Source: Planomonospora sp. ID67723 (GTDB lineage Bacteria > Actinomycetota > Actinomycetes > Streptosporangiales > Streptosporangiaceae). From it: 64,000 nucleotides of DNA. The stretch lies in contig NZ_JABTEZ010000001.1 of assembly GCF_015711605.1 (NCBI RefSeq), positions 1,082,001 to 1,146,000 of the forward strand, written 5' to 3'. The notes under the pieces are model-generated. The model was not told the origin of the DNA, did not search any database, and saw only the letters and a list, made by a program, of their open reading frames with translations. The position numbers were made by a program, and so were the translations under genes. Below, one piece after another: positions 43,473 through 52,510 of the stretch. Each line of letters opens with the position of its first letter. Position 1 is the stretch's first letter.

Positions 43473-45147
43473 GGTACCTGACGCCAGTCGGCCGGACTCC
43501 TCAGCACCCTCGACGGTTTCCGCGAAGTCGGCGCGTGCCGGTTTGCGCGGACTCCTCAAGGGGTTCGCCCAGCATCCGATCATCGTTTCCCGGGTCGTCG
43601 CGACCAAGGTCAAGAGCGACCCCGTGCGTGTCGCCCAGGCCGCCGCGGAGGCACTTCCGCCGCGCCTGCGCCCCGTCGTGGGCAGCGTCGCCTGGCCCGT
43701 CGCGCGCCGCCTCAGGCGCACCGTGCGCAAGCTGGGCATGCGCATGGTCCAGGGGCCGTGGAACGAGGCCAAGGAGCACTTCGACGCCGGCCGGATGACC
43801 GAGGCCGCCGAGGTGCTCAGGGCGCACTCCAGGTACCCCTTCATCAAGCGCAGGGCCGCCTACTACGCCGGAGAGCTGGCCTCCATCCAGCCCAACCCCA
43901 TCCCGCCCAAGTCCAAGGTGATCGTGGGCGAGCGGGTCGAGGGCCGCGTGCTGCACTGCGTCACCAACGCGCTGCCGTACACCCAGGCCGGCTACACCGT
44001 CCGCACGCACCGGATCGTCACCGCGCAGAAGGCCGCGGGCCTGGACCCGCACGTCGTCACCAGCTGGGGCTGGCCGATGATGCAGGGCCACGCCGACGCC
44101 ACGCCGTACGAGGAGCTCGACGGGATCCCCTACCACCGGCTGCTGCCCAGCGGCGAGGTGCCGTTCGAGAGCCAGGGGCGGATGATCCGCGGCGCCGGCG
44201 AGGTGACCGAGCTGGTCAGGACGCTCCGGCCGCAGGTGATCCACGCCGCGACCGACCACCGCAACGGCTCGGTGGCGCTGGCGGTGCGGGAGCGGACCGG
44301 CACGCCCATGGTCTACGAGGTCCGGGGTTTCCTGGAGGAGACCTGGGCCTCCCGCGACCCCAAGCGGGTCGGCAGCCAGCGGCACGTGCTCCAGCGCGAC
44401 CGCGAGGCGTTCATCATGCGCTCGGCCGACGCCGTGGTCACCCTCGCGGAGACCATGGCCGCCGAGATCGTCGAGCGGGGGGTGCCCCGGGAGAAGATCT
44501 ATCTGGCGCCCAACGCGGTGGACGACTCCCTGCTGACCGCTTCCTACGACGGTTCGGCGTTCCGCGCGGCGTACGGCATCGGCGACGACGAGATCGTCAT
44601 GGGTTCGGTGTCGAGCATCGTGGCCTACGAGGGCTTCGCGACGATGATCAGCGCCGCGGCGCTCCTGCGCGACCGGGGCACCCCGGTCAAGGTGCTGCTC
44701 GTCGGCGACGGCGCGGAGAGGCCCGCCCTGCTGGAGCAGGTCGAGAGCCTCGGTCTGTCGGACATCGCGATCCTGCCCGGGAGGGTCGGTCCCGAAGAGG
44801 CCCTGCAGGCCCAGGCGGCGATCGACATCTTCGTCTGCCCCCGCGAGGACCTGCGGGTTTGCCGACTTGTTACGCCATTGAAACCTGTCGAGGCGATGGC
44901 GCTCGGAAAGGCCGTCGTACTCAGCGATCTGCCTGCTCTGTCGGAGCTCGTGGGCACGGACGGCGCGGGGCTGCTGGTCGCCCCCGGGGACCCCGAGGCG
45001 CTCGCCAAGGCGGTCGCGGGACTGCGCGACGACCCGGAACGGCGGGCGCTGATGGGTGAGGCCGGCAGGGCCGAGGTCGCCGCGAAACGTACGTGGAGCC
45101 GGGTCGCGGAGACGTATCGTGACCTCTACCGCTCGATTGCCGGCTGA
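43471..45147 (+). CDS. Glycosyltransferase, GT4-like
   Basis: A 558-residue GT-B-type glycosyltransferase. The C-terminal half is typical GT4: LVGDGAERPALLEQVESLGL, then ILPGRVGPEEALQAQAAIDI and LKPVEAMALGKAVVLSDLPA with the EMA/E-x7-E nucleotide-sugar region. The first 140 residues are an Arg-rich helical extension with no clear match. TATGGT at 43453-43458 is a -10 candidate. GC3 drops at about 44855-44945, inside the conserved catalytic part. It is the first gene of the + arm of the locus and probably adds a sugar to the same glycan. Confidence 0.88.
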   Translation: MVPDASRPDSSAPSTVSAKSARAGLRGLLKGFAQHPIIVSRVVATKVKSDPVRVAQAAAEALPPRLRPVVGSVAWPVARRLRRTVRKLGMRMVQGPWNEAKEHFDAGRMTEAAEVLRAHSRYPFIKRRAAYYAGELASIQPNPIPPKSKVIVGERVEGRVLHCVTNALPYTQAGYTVRTHRIVTAQKAAGLDPHVVTSWGWPMMQGHADATPYEELDGIPYHRLLPSGEVPFESQGRMIRGAGEVTELVRTLRPQVIHAATDHRNGSVALAVRERTGTPMVYEVRGFLEETWASRDPKRVGSQRHVLQRDREAFIMRSADAVVTLAETMAAEIVERGVPREKIYLAPNAVDDSLLTASYDGSAFRAAYGIGDDEIVMGSVSSIVAYEGFATMISAAALLRDRGTPVKVLLVGDGAERPALLEQVESLGLSDIAILPGRVGPEEALQAQAAIDIFVCPREDLRVCRLVTPLKPVEAMALGKAVVLSDLPALSELVGTDGAGLLVAPGDPEALAKAVAGLRDDPERRALMGEAGRAEVAAKRTWSRVAETYRDLYRSIAG

Positions 45148-45276
45148 CTGTCAGGTGACAATCACGGACATCCTTCACGTTTGCCATGCGTTTGGTTGCA
45201 TCAGGCGTGGCTTGTGCCGAGTTGAGATAACCTTTGCGACCATGAAGTGTTGTTTCCGGCTCCCCAGGGTCTCCCA
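45148..45276. other. AT-richer spacer between GT4 gene and wecC
   Basis: About 130 nt of lower GC that should hold a promoter; GATAAC near 45225 could be a -10 box. A Cys-rich 41-codon frame (45158-45280) ends with GTGA overlap at wecC but lacks other support. Confidence 0.45.
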
Positions 45277-46539
45277 GTGACCGGCTACGACCTGGCCGTG
45301 ATCGGTCTGGGCTACGTCGGCATGCCGCTGGCCAAGGAGGCCACGGCCGCAGGGCTGCGCGTCGTCGGTTTCGAGGTCGACTCCCGCAAGGTGGACGCCC
45401 TCAACGCCGGGCGCTCCTACATCGACGACCTGACCGACGCCGACCTCGAGCACATGCTGGTCAGCGGCTTCAGCGCGACGCTGGACGAGAAGGTGCTGGC
45501 GGAGAGCCGCACCATCGTCATCTGCGTCCCCACCCCGCTGGATGAGGACCACCGGCCCGACCTGTCCGCGGTGGAGGGCGCGACCTCCACGGTCGCGCGC
45601 AACCTCTCGGCCGGCTCGCTGGTGGTCCTGGAGTCCACCACGTGGCCCGGCACCACCGACGAGGTCGCCCGTCCCCTGCTGGAGTCCTCCGGGCTCGTCG
45701 CGGGCAAGGACTTCCACCTCGCCTTCTCCCCCGAGCGCATCGACCCGGGCAACCCCAAGTTCGGCCTGCGCAACACGCCCAAGGTCGTCGGCGGTTACAC
45801 CGACGCCTGCCGCGACGTCGCCGCCGCTTTCTACGCGCAGTTCATCGAGCAGGTCGTCTCGGTCAGCGGCACCCGCGAGGCCGAGATGGCCAAGCTCCTG
45901 GAGAACACCTATCGGCACGTCAACATCGCCCTCGTCAACGAGATGGCGATCTTCTGCGACGAGCTCGGCATCAACCTCTGGGAGTCGATCGAGGCCGCGG
46001 CCACCAAGCCGTTCGGTTTCCAGAAGTTCCTGCCCGGCCCGGGCGTCGGCGGCCACTGCATCCCGGTCGACCCGTCCTACCTGTCCTACACCGTGCGCAA
46101 GCTGGGCTACCCGTTCCGGTTCGTGGAGCTGGCCCAGGAGATCAACGAGCGGATGCCGTCCTACGTGGTGGCCCGTGCGCAGCGGCTGCTCAACCGGCAC
46201 AAGAAGGCCGTCAACGGCTCCAAGGTGCTGCTGCTGGGCGTCACCTACAAGCCCGACATCGCCGACGAGCGCGAGACCCCGGCCCTGCCGGTGGCCCGGG
46301 CGCTGCTGGAGCTCGGCGCCGACCTGGTCTTCGCCGATCCCTACGTCAAGGAATGGCAGGTGGACGGCACTTCGGTGCCACGCGAGGAGAACCTCGCCAA
46401 GGCGGTCGCCGAAGCGGACATCACGTTGCTGCTGCAGCAGCACGCAGCCTTCGACCTGACGACCGTCGAAGACCACGGCACGCTCGTGCTCGACACCCGA
46501 GGCGTGCTCGCCGAGGGTGAACGCGTCGAGCGGCTCTAG
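45277..46539 (+). CDS. wecC: UDP-N-acetylmannosamine dehydrogenase (UDP-sugar dehydrogenase)
   Basis: A 420-residue NAD-dependent dehydrogenase oxidising UDP-ManNAc to UDP-ManNAcA (a uronic acid). LAVIGLGYVGMPLAKEATAA is the Rossmann loop and GPGVGGHCIPVDPSY holds the catalytic Cys near residue 260; LLLGVTYKPDIADERETPAL is the C-terminal UDP-binding signature. The GTG at 45277 is chosen over an upstream ATG at 45247. Its pairing with wecB in one locus favours UDP-ManNAc over UDP-glucose as substrate. Confidence 0.9.
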   Translation: MTGYDLAVIGLGYVGMPLAKEATAAGLRVVGFEVDSRKVDALNAGRSYIDDLTDADLEHMLVSGFSATLDEKVLAESRTIVICVPTPLDEDHRPDLSAVEGATSTVARNLSAGSLVVLESTTWPGTTDEVARPLLESSGLVAGKDFHLAFSPERIDPGNPKFGLRNTPKVVGGYTDACRDVAAAFYAQFIEQVVSVSGTREAEMAKLLENTYRHVNIALVNEMAIFCDELGINLWESIEAAATKPFGFQKFLPGPGVGGHCIPVDPSYLSYTVRKLGYPFRFVELAQEINERMPSYVVARAQRLLNRHKKAVNGSKVLLLGVTYKPDIADERETPALPVARALLELGADLVFADPYVKEWQVDGTSVPREENLAKAVAEADITLLLQQHAAFDLTTVEDHGTLVLDTRGVLAEGERVERL

Positions 46540-46558
46540 CGACGGAGGGCTGCGCGCA

Positions 46559-47647
46559 GTGCACGTGCTCGTCATGACGGTGGTGCATCACCCCGAGGAC
46601 GCCCGGATCCTGCACCGGCAGATCCGCGCGCTCGTGGATGCCGGTCATGAGGTCACGTATGCCGCGCCGTACACCGCGCGGGGTGTCATGGCACGGTCCT
46701 GGGTCAACGGCGTCGACCTGCCCCGCGCGGCGGAGCGCAGGCGGCTCTCGGCCGTGCGCGCCGCCCGCAAGGTGTTCAAGAGCATGCGCGACCAGGTCGA
46801 CCTGGTGGTCATCCACGACCCCGAGCTGCTGCTCGCGGTGGCGGGCGTGCGCAGGCGTCCCCCGGTGGTCTGGGACGTGCACGAGGACACCCCGGCGACG
46901 CTCTCGCTCAAGCCCTGGCTGCCCGCCTTCCTCCGCCCGCCGGTGCGTTTCCTCGCCCGCCTGCTGGAGGGCACGGCCGAGCGCCACCTGCACCTGCTCC
47001 TGGCCGAGACCGCCTACGCCGGGCGGTTCCGCCAGGCCCACCTGGTGGTGCCGAACGAGACGTGGGTGCCCGACGGGGTCACCGAGCCGGGCGACGACCG
47101 GATCGTCTATCTCGGCTGGCTCTCGGAGGCCCGCGGGGTGCACGAGGCCATCGAGGTGGCCCGCCTGCTCCAGCCGTACCGGGTGGCGGTCGAGCTGATC
47201 GGCTACGCCGACCCGCAGTCGCGGCCGTTGCTCAACGAGGCGGTGACCGAGGGCCTGCTGGAGTGGCGTGACTTCATGCCGAACGACGAGGCGCTCAAGC
47301 GGCTCGACGGCGCGCTGGCCGGTCTCTCGCTCCTGCACGACGAGCCCAACTACCGCCACTCCATGCCCACGAAGATCGTGGAGTACATGGCCCACGGCAT
47401 CCCGGTCATCACGACTCCGTCGCCGCGCGCCGTGGAGCTGGTCGAGCGTTACAACAGCGGCGTGGTCGTCCCCTGGCGGGACCCCAAGGCCGTGGCGCAG
47501 GCCGTGCTCACCCTCCGTGACGATGTCCGGGAGCGGCATGCCCAGGGCGCCCGCGGGTATGCGGCGGCCCGTGCGAACCACCACTGGCCGAACTCGGCCC
47601 GCCGTTTCGTCGCCCAGCTGGAGACGTGGGCAGGTGTCAAGGACTGA
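46559..47647 (+). CDS. Glycosyltransferase, GT4-like
   Basis: A 362-residue GT-B glycosyltransferase. HVLVMTVVHHPEDARILHRQ opens the N-terminal domain and MPTKIVEYMAHGIPVITTPS is the E-x7-E-type acceptor of the donor sugar in the C-terminal domain. The GTG at 46559 follows GGAGGG; a GTG at 46517 would overlap wecC. Third gene of the + arm of the glycan locus. Confidence 0.9.
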   Translation: MHVLVMTVVHHPEDARILHRQIRALVDAGHEVTYAAPYTARGVMARSWVNGVDLPRAAERRRLSAVRAARKVFKSMRDQVDLVVIHDPELLLAVAGVRRRPPVVWDVHEDTPATLSLKPWLPAFLRPPVRFLARLLEGTAERHLHLLLAETAYAGRFRQAHLVVPNETWVPDGVTEPGDDRIVYLGWLSEARGVHEAIEVARLLQPYRVAVELIGYADPQSRPLLNEAVTEGLLEWRDFMPNDEALKRLDGALAGLSLLHDEPNYRHSMPTKIVEYMAHGIPVITTPSPRAVELVERYNSGVVVPWRDPKAVAQAVLTLRDDVRERHAQGARGYAAARANHHWPNSARRFVAQLETWAGVKD

Positions 47648-47716
47648 GGCCGCGCACGTCCCGTACGGCGCGTTTCCTTACGCCTGCCTGATCACCGGAA
47701 CGGTAGTGTCCTGAAC

Positions 47717-49549
47717 GTGCGCTGGCTCACCGCTCTCCTCGGCGTGGCGATCCTCGCCGTGGCGGCGGCCGTCGCGCTGGTCCTGCCCTCCGACGGCTCG
47801 GCTCCGCCCCGGGAGACCCCGCCGGTCGCGGCCGCCGCCCCCGCCGCCACTTCCGGGACCGGCAAGTTCACCGATCCGTGTGGAACGTTCGACACGGGGG
47901 TGACCGCGCCGTACGCGGTGACCGGTTACTGGCTCATCCCGACCGCCGACCACTGCACCTGGCGTCGGCAGTTCCGCGCCATCCACGAGGTCGGCGGCGA
48001 CACCGTGATCCGGATCGGCTGGGGTCTGCAGGCCCGGAGGGTCGACGGCGACGGCCGGATCCTCGACTCCGAAGGCGAGATCGATCCCAAGTACGCGCCG
48101 TGCGAGGACGACGGGCTGTCCTGCGTGGCCGCGGCCGAGCGCGACCTGAAGGCGCTGAACCCGGGCAACCGGATCAGGTGGACGTTCGTCTACCGGACCG
48201 ACGAGGCGTTCGGACCGGACATCTTCCGCTGCCCCTCGGTGGAGAAGAAGATCCAGGCGGGCCGTACGGTCTTCTACCGGATCATCGCTCCGGCCGACGG
48301 CAGCGACGACGCCACCTGCGGGAACCTCAGCACCCGGGGGCGCGACTACCACATGGTCCTGGTCGCCGCGGCGGAGACGGACAGCCTCACCGAGCTGCTG
48401 GACCTCGGCGACCGGTTCAAGATGAAGGTCTTCCCCGCCCTCCCGCTGGCCCCGCGCGACCCGGCCCAGCGCACCCGGGCCTCCGAACGGGGCGTCGAAA
48501 CGCTCACCACGCTCACCCGGCGCATCCTGCAGGACTACGGCGCCCGCTTCCGGGGCCGGGCCTCGCTCGGCGGCTTCTACCAGCCGTTCGAGCTCCAGAT
48601 GCGCGACATGGTCTACACCGGCTCGGACGACCCGGAGGTCGCCGAGAAGGACAACCCGACGCTCAGGGTCTACGCCTCGCAGCACGAGATCGTCGAGCAG
48701 GTGATGCCGGACAAGCCCGTCCTGGTCAGCCCCTACCTGGAGGCGCGCAAGAAGAAGGCGTTCAGTGCCACGCCCAAGCAGGTGGCCGCGGGCTTCGAGG
48801 CCCTGGCCAGGACCGGGGTCGGGATCATCGCGCCGCAGGACAGCCGGGGCACCGGCAAGGTCGGGCTGTTCTGGCCGGACGAGCGCGACGAGCCGGTGGA
48901 GGACCTGCTCCGCCCGGTCGTGGGGGAGGGCGTGACCAACGGCGACGCCTACCACGGCTCGACCCGCGACTACTACCGGGAGATGGCCGCGGCCCGGGCC
49001 CGGATGCTGGAGCAGGGCCACGACGTGCAGCTCTGGGCCAACGTGGAGGCGTTCGAGCCCTCCGGCGCGCAGCCCTGCGGCCCCCGCACGGGGACGCGCG
49101 GCAGGACCTCCAAGGACAGGCTCGACCAGGCCGTCACCCAGGTCGGCCGGTACGTCTCCAAGGTCGTCTCCTACATGTGGAGCGACTTCTTCACCTGCGG
49201 CACCCCCTCCCTGGCCGACGAGGTCGCCCGGGACCACGACCGGCCCATCCCGGTGGATGCCGTACGGCTCCCGCGTGACATCCGGGACGGCATCGAGATC
49301 CGCGGCTACAACCTGTCCGGGGGCGACAAAGTGGCCATCACCTGGGAGGGGCGGGACGAGCCCAAGACCGTCGGCATCGCCGGAGTGGACCTCGCGCCGC
49401 CGCCTCCCGACACGCCCACCGGGATGGGGACGGCCTGGGTTCCGTTCGACTGGAGCCAGGTGCCCCCGGAGACCTGGGTGCGCGTCGAGGTCGTCGCGGC
49501 CGACGGGCGGAGCGCGGCCGAGCCGTTGCACGTCCGCATCTCCGCCTGA
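47717..49549 (+). CDS. Secreted TIM-barrel-like protein (DUF4434-type)
   Basis: A 610-residue exported protein. A signal/anchor (residues about 4-26, LTALLGVAILAVAAAVALVL) is followed by an Ala/Pro-rich linker and a barrel domain from residue 60 on. GYWLIPTADHCTWRRQFRAI and YHMVLVAAAETDSLTELLDL fit the DUF4434 glycosidase-like family. Acidic residues at LGGFYQPFEL and AQLWANVEAFEP-like positions could be catalytic. A TAGTGT box sits 7 nt before the GTG start, suggesting leaderless expression. Last gene of the glycan + arm, it may trim or modify the exported polysaccharide. Confidence 0.75.
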   Translation: MRWLTALLGVAILAVAAAVALVLPSDGSAPPRETPPVAAAAPAATSGTGKFTDPCGTFDTGVTAPYAVTGYWLIPTADHCTWRRQFRAIHEVGGDTVIRIGWGLQARRVDGDGRILDSEGEIDPKYAPCEDDGLSCVAAAERDLKALNPGNRIRWTFVYRTDEAFGPDIFRCPSVEKKIQAGRTVFYRIIAPADGSDDATCGNLSTRGRDYHMVLVAAAETDSLTELLDLGDRFKMKVFPALPLAPRDPAQRTRASERGVETLTTLTRRILQDYGARFRGRASLGGFYQPFELQMRDMVYTGSDDPEVAEKDNPTLRVYASQHEIVEQVMPDKPVLVSPYLEARKKKAFSATPKQVAAGFEALARTGVGIIAPQDSRGTGKVGLFWPDERDEPVEDLLRPVVGEGVTNGDAYHGSTRDYYREMAAARARMLEQGHDVQLWANVEAFEPSGAQPCGPRTGTRGRTSKDRLDQAVTQVGRYVSKVVSYMWSDFFTCGTPSLADEVARDHDRPIPVDAVRLPRDIRDGIEIRGYNLSGGDKVAITWEGRDEPKTVGIAGVDLAPPPPDTPTGMGTAWVPFDWSQVPPETWVRVEVVAADGRSAAEPLHVRISA

Positions 49550-49568
49550 CCGGTGTAACGTGCCTGCC

Positions 49569-50243
49569 GTGACTCCTCCGGTTCCGCGGATCCCCGTCAG
49601 CGTGGACCTGGTCGTCCTCACGGTGCGGGGCCAGGAGCTGAGCGCGCTCGTCTGGCTGCGGGACAGGCCGCCCTACGAAGGACACTGGGCCCTGTCCGGC
49701 GGCTTCATCCAACTCGACGAGGACCTGCCCGCCGCCGCGGCCCGGGTCCTGGCCGAGCGTGCCGGTCTGCCCGGCGCCCCGGTCCATCTGGAGCAGCTCC
49801 AGACCTACGGCTACCCCGACCGCGACCCCCGCCAGCGGGTCCTGAGCGTCGCCTATCTGGGCCTCGCCCCCGACCTGCCCGCCTCCACCGAGGCCCACAT
49901 GAGCTGGCAGCCGGTCGCGGCCCTCACGTCCATGGCCTTCGACCACCGCAGGATCATGGTCGACGGCATCGAGCGGGCCCGCGCCAAGCTGGAGTACAGC
50001 ACGCTGGGCTCGGCCTTCTGCCCGTCCGAGTTCACCGTCGCCGACCTGCGCCGGGTCTACGAGATCGTCTGGGGCCGTCCCCTGGACCCGCGAAACTTCC
50101 ACCGCAAGGTCACCAAGGCCGACGGCTTCCTGATCCCGACCGGCCGCACCACCACCCGCGACGGCGGCCGTCCCGCCAAGCTCTACCGCCGGGGCCGCGC
50201 CGAGCTGCTGCACCCCCCGATGCTCCGCTCGCTCAAGGACTAG
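49569..50243 (+). CDS. Nudix/winged-helix regulator (NrtR-like)
   Basis: A 224-residue protein: a Nudix domain (residues about 10-140) and a C-terminal winged helix (about 150-224, FTVADLRRVYEIVWGRPLDP and then NFHRKVTKADGFLIPTGRTT). The Nudix box GGFIQLDEDLPAAAARVLAE followed by RAG is degenerate: RE is RV and EE is ER, so hydrolysis is unlikely. This layout is that of NrtR, which senses ADP-ribose to control NAD genes, but no NAD gene lies near. TAACGT stands 7 nt before the GTG (leaderless). Confidence 0.82.
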   Translation: MTPPVPRIPVSVDLVVLTVRGQELSALVWLRDRPPYEGHWALSGGFIQLDEDLPAAAARVLAERAGLPGAPVHLEQLQTYGYPDRDPRQRVLSVAYLGLAPDLPASTEAHMSWQPVAALTSMAFDHRRIMVDGIERARAKLEYSTLGSAFCPSEFTVADLRRVYEIVWGRPLDPRNFHRKVTKADGFLIPTGRTTTRDGGRPAKLYRRGRAELLHPPMLRSLKD

Positions 50244-50337
50244 CCGCACTGACCGCCCGCCCTCCCGGTCGGGCAGGCTCTCGCCTCCGGTGTCCCAGGA
50301 TGATGCCCCATCCGCCCGCTCCTCATAAGGTAAGGCC

Positions 50338-51399
50338 ATGCCTCGTTTCCGTGCGATCCTGGACACAATGCCTGCTTACAAGGCGGGCAAGGCCGTGGTG
50401 TCCGCCGACGGCCGGTCCTTCAAGCTGTCATCCAACGAGTCTCCGTACGACCCGCTGCCCTCGGTCGTCGAGGCGGTGGCGAAGGCCGCGACGGAGATCC
50501 ACCGCTATCCCGATCCGGCGGCGACCGGGCTCGCCAACGCGCTCGCCGAGCGGTACGGCGTGCCGCCCGAGCACGTCGCGCTCGGCGCGGGCTCGGTCAC
50601 CGTGGCCCAGCAGCTCTTCGAGACCGTCAGCGAGCCGGGCGCCGAGGTGGTCTACGCCTGGCGGTCGTTCGAGGCCTACCCGCTCCTGGCCGACCTGGCC
50701 GGGGCGACCTCGGTCCGGGTCCCCCTGGTGGAGGAGACCCACCACCTGGAGGCGATGGCCGAGGCGATCACCCCGAACACCCGTATGATCTTCGTCTGCA
50801 ACCCGAACAACCCCACCGGCACGGTCGTGCACGCGGCCGAGCTGGAGGCCTTCCTGAACCGGGTCCCGGAGGACGTGCTCGTCGTGCTCGACGAGGCCTA
50901 CCGGGAGTACGTCAGGGACGCCGACGTCACCGACGGCCTGACGGTCTACCGCGACCGGCCGAACGTGGCGGTCCTGCGCACGTTCTCCAAGGCGTACGGC
51001 CTGGCCGGGCTCCGGGTCGGCTACCTGATCGCGAACGAGCCGGTGGCCGCCGCGGTGCGGAAGACGATGGTGCCCTTCGCGGTCAACCACCTCGCCCAGG
51101 CCGCCGCGGTCGCCTCCCTGGAGGCGGAGGACGAGCTGCTGGAGCGGGTCGAGGCCGTGGTCAAGGAGCGCACCCGGGTCCGCGAGGCGCTGATCGCCCA
51201 GGGCTGGACGGTGCCCGCCACCGAGGCCAACTTCGTCTGGCTCCGGCTGGGCGAGCGCACGCTCGACTTCGCCGGGGCGTGCGCGGCCGAGGGCGTCGCG
51301 GTGCGGCCCTTCGCCGACGAGGGCGCCCGGATCTCCATCGGGAGCCCGGAGGCCAACGACGCCTTCCTGGCCGCCGCAGCGGCCTTCAAGAAGGCCTGA
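50338..51399 (+). CDS. hisC: Histidinol-phosphate/aromatic aminotransferase
   Basis: A 353-residue class II aminotransferase. [20 protein letters not shown] is the N-terminus of HisC-type enzymes, CNPNNPTGT the PLP-contact motif, LDEAYREYV the Asp/Tyr pair and [15 protein letters not shown] the Schiff-base Lys. In actinobacteria a second HisC paralogue (Pat) makes phenylalanine; the isolated setting, away from a his operon, favours this possibility. AAGG upstream of the ATG is the ribosome site. Confidence 0.85.
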   Translation: MPRFRAILDTMPAYKAGKAVVSADGRSFKLSSNESPYDPLPSVVEAVAKAATEIHRYPDPAATGLANALAERYGVPPEHVALGAGSVTVAQQLFETVSEPGAEVVYAWRSFEAYPLLADLAGATSVRVPLVEETHHLEAMAEAITPNTRMIFVCNPNNPTGTVVHAAELEAFLNRVPEDVLVVLDEAYREYVRDADVTDGLTVYRDRPNVAVLRTFSKAYGLAGLRVGYLIANEPVAAAVRKTMVPFAVNHLAQAAAVASLEAEDELLERVEAVVKERTRVREALIAQGWTVPATEANFVWLRLGERTLDFAGACAAEGVAVRPFADEGARISIGSPEANDAFLAAAAAFKKA

Positions 51400-51425
51400 C
51401 GCCCTCGGGGCGCCCGATCCGGCGG

Positions 51426-51452
51426 GCCGGGGCGGCGGAGAGCCGCCCCGGC
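51426..51452. terminator. Bidirectional terminator between hisC and EamA genes
   Basis: A perfect 11-bp stem (GCCGGGGCGGC with GCCGCCCCGGC) with a 5-nt loop between convergent genes. Confidence 0.85.
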
Positions 51453-51454
51453 TC

Positions 51455-52411
51455 TCAGGCCGATCCCGCGACCTCCGCGACCGCGGGCTCCTTCTCCTCC
51501 GGCACGACCTGCCTGCGGCGCTCGGTGGAGACCACCAGCGCGACGCCGACGACGATCACCAGGCCGGCCGCGACCATCGACCCGGTCACCGGCTCGCCGA
51601 GGATCAGCGCGCCCAGGGCGACCGCCACGACCGGGTTGACGTAGGCGTAGGTGGAGATCAGGGAGATCGGCGCCGTGCCGAGCAGCCACACGTAGGAGGT
51701 GAAGGCGACCAGCGAGCCCATCACGATCAGGTAGGCCAGGGCCGCCCAGGAGCGTCCGGAGACGGCGTCGAGGTCCAGGCGCTCGCCCAGGACCGTGGCG
51801 GTCAACGCCAGCCCGACGCCGCCGGCCAGCATCTCGACCGCGCTCGCGGTGAAGGGGTTGGCGGGCATCGGGATCCGGGCGGACAGGAACGACCCGACCG
51901 ACCACGACAGCGACGCCAGCAGGATGGTCACGATGCCGGCGGCGTCCCCCGCGCCGCTCCCGCCGGTCAGCGAGAGCACCGCGACTCCGGCGAAGCCGAT
52001 GAGCACCCCGGTCAGGGTGAGCACCCTGGGCCGGTCGCGGGCGAGGATCCGCAGGACCACCAGCCACAGCGGGACCGAGGCCACCAGCAGCGCCGCCAGC
52101 CCGCTGGAGATGTGCTGCTCGGCCACCGCGACCATGCCGTTGCCCGCGGTCAGCAGGAGCAGGCCGACCAGCGCCGCCCCGCCGAACTCCTTCGCGGTCA
52201 TCCGCAGGGCGTCCCGTCCCCGGAGCAGGAAGATCGCGGCGGTGAGGACCAGCGCCGCCACGGTGAACCGCATGGCACCGCTGGACAGCGGGGGGATCGT
52301 CTCGATCGTGATCATGATGCCGAGGTACGTGGAACCCCACACCACGTAAACAATCGACAGAGCTCCCCAGACAAGGAGTGATGTGCGCCTGTCAGCAGTG
52401 TCCGGACTCAT
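51455..52411 (-). CDS. EamA/DMT-family exporter
   Basis: A 318-residue drug/metabolite exporter with about ten membrane spans in two EamA halves. SIVYVVWGSTYLGIMITIET is the typical first span and STYAYVNPVVAVALGALILG the hallmark of the second half. I chose the ATG at 52411; TATTGT lies 8 nt before it, consistent with leaderless initiation. Family members export amino acids or small metabolites. Context gives no substrate. Confidence 0.88.
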   Translation of the reverse strand: MSPDTADRRTSLLVWGALSIVYVVWGSTYLGIMITIETIPPLSSGAMRFTVAALVLTAAIFLLRGRDALRMTAKEFGGAALVGLLLLTAGNGMVAVAEQHISSGLAALLVASVPLWLVVLRILARDRPRVLTLTGVLIGFAGVAVLSLTGGSGAGDAAGIVTILLASLSWSVGSFLSARIPMPANPFTASAVEMLAGGVGLALTATVLGERLDLDAVSGRSWAALAYLIVMGSLVAFTSYVWLLGTAPISLISTYAYVNPVVAVALGALILGEPVTGSMVAAGLVIVVGVALVVSTERRRQVVPEEKEPAVAEVAGSA

Positions 52412-52510
52412 AGCCCATGACAATACAGGCCAGGTCGGACATTCCGCTCGGGGGTATCGATCCGTGGGACGGCTTCCGGGACCCGGCGCGACACCGGGTC
52501 CCGAGCCCCG

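Noticed and set aside
45158..45280. A Cys-rich 41-codon frame ending in GTGA overlap at wecC
   Set aside because: Its composition fits AT-richer promoter DNA, it has no ribosome site and the motif pattern of known Cys-rich peptides is absent.
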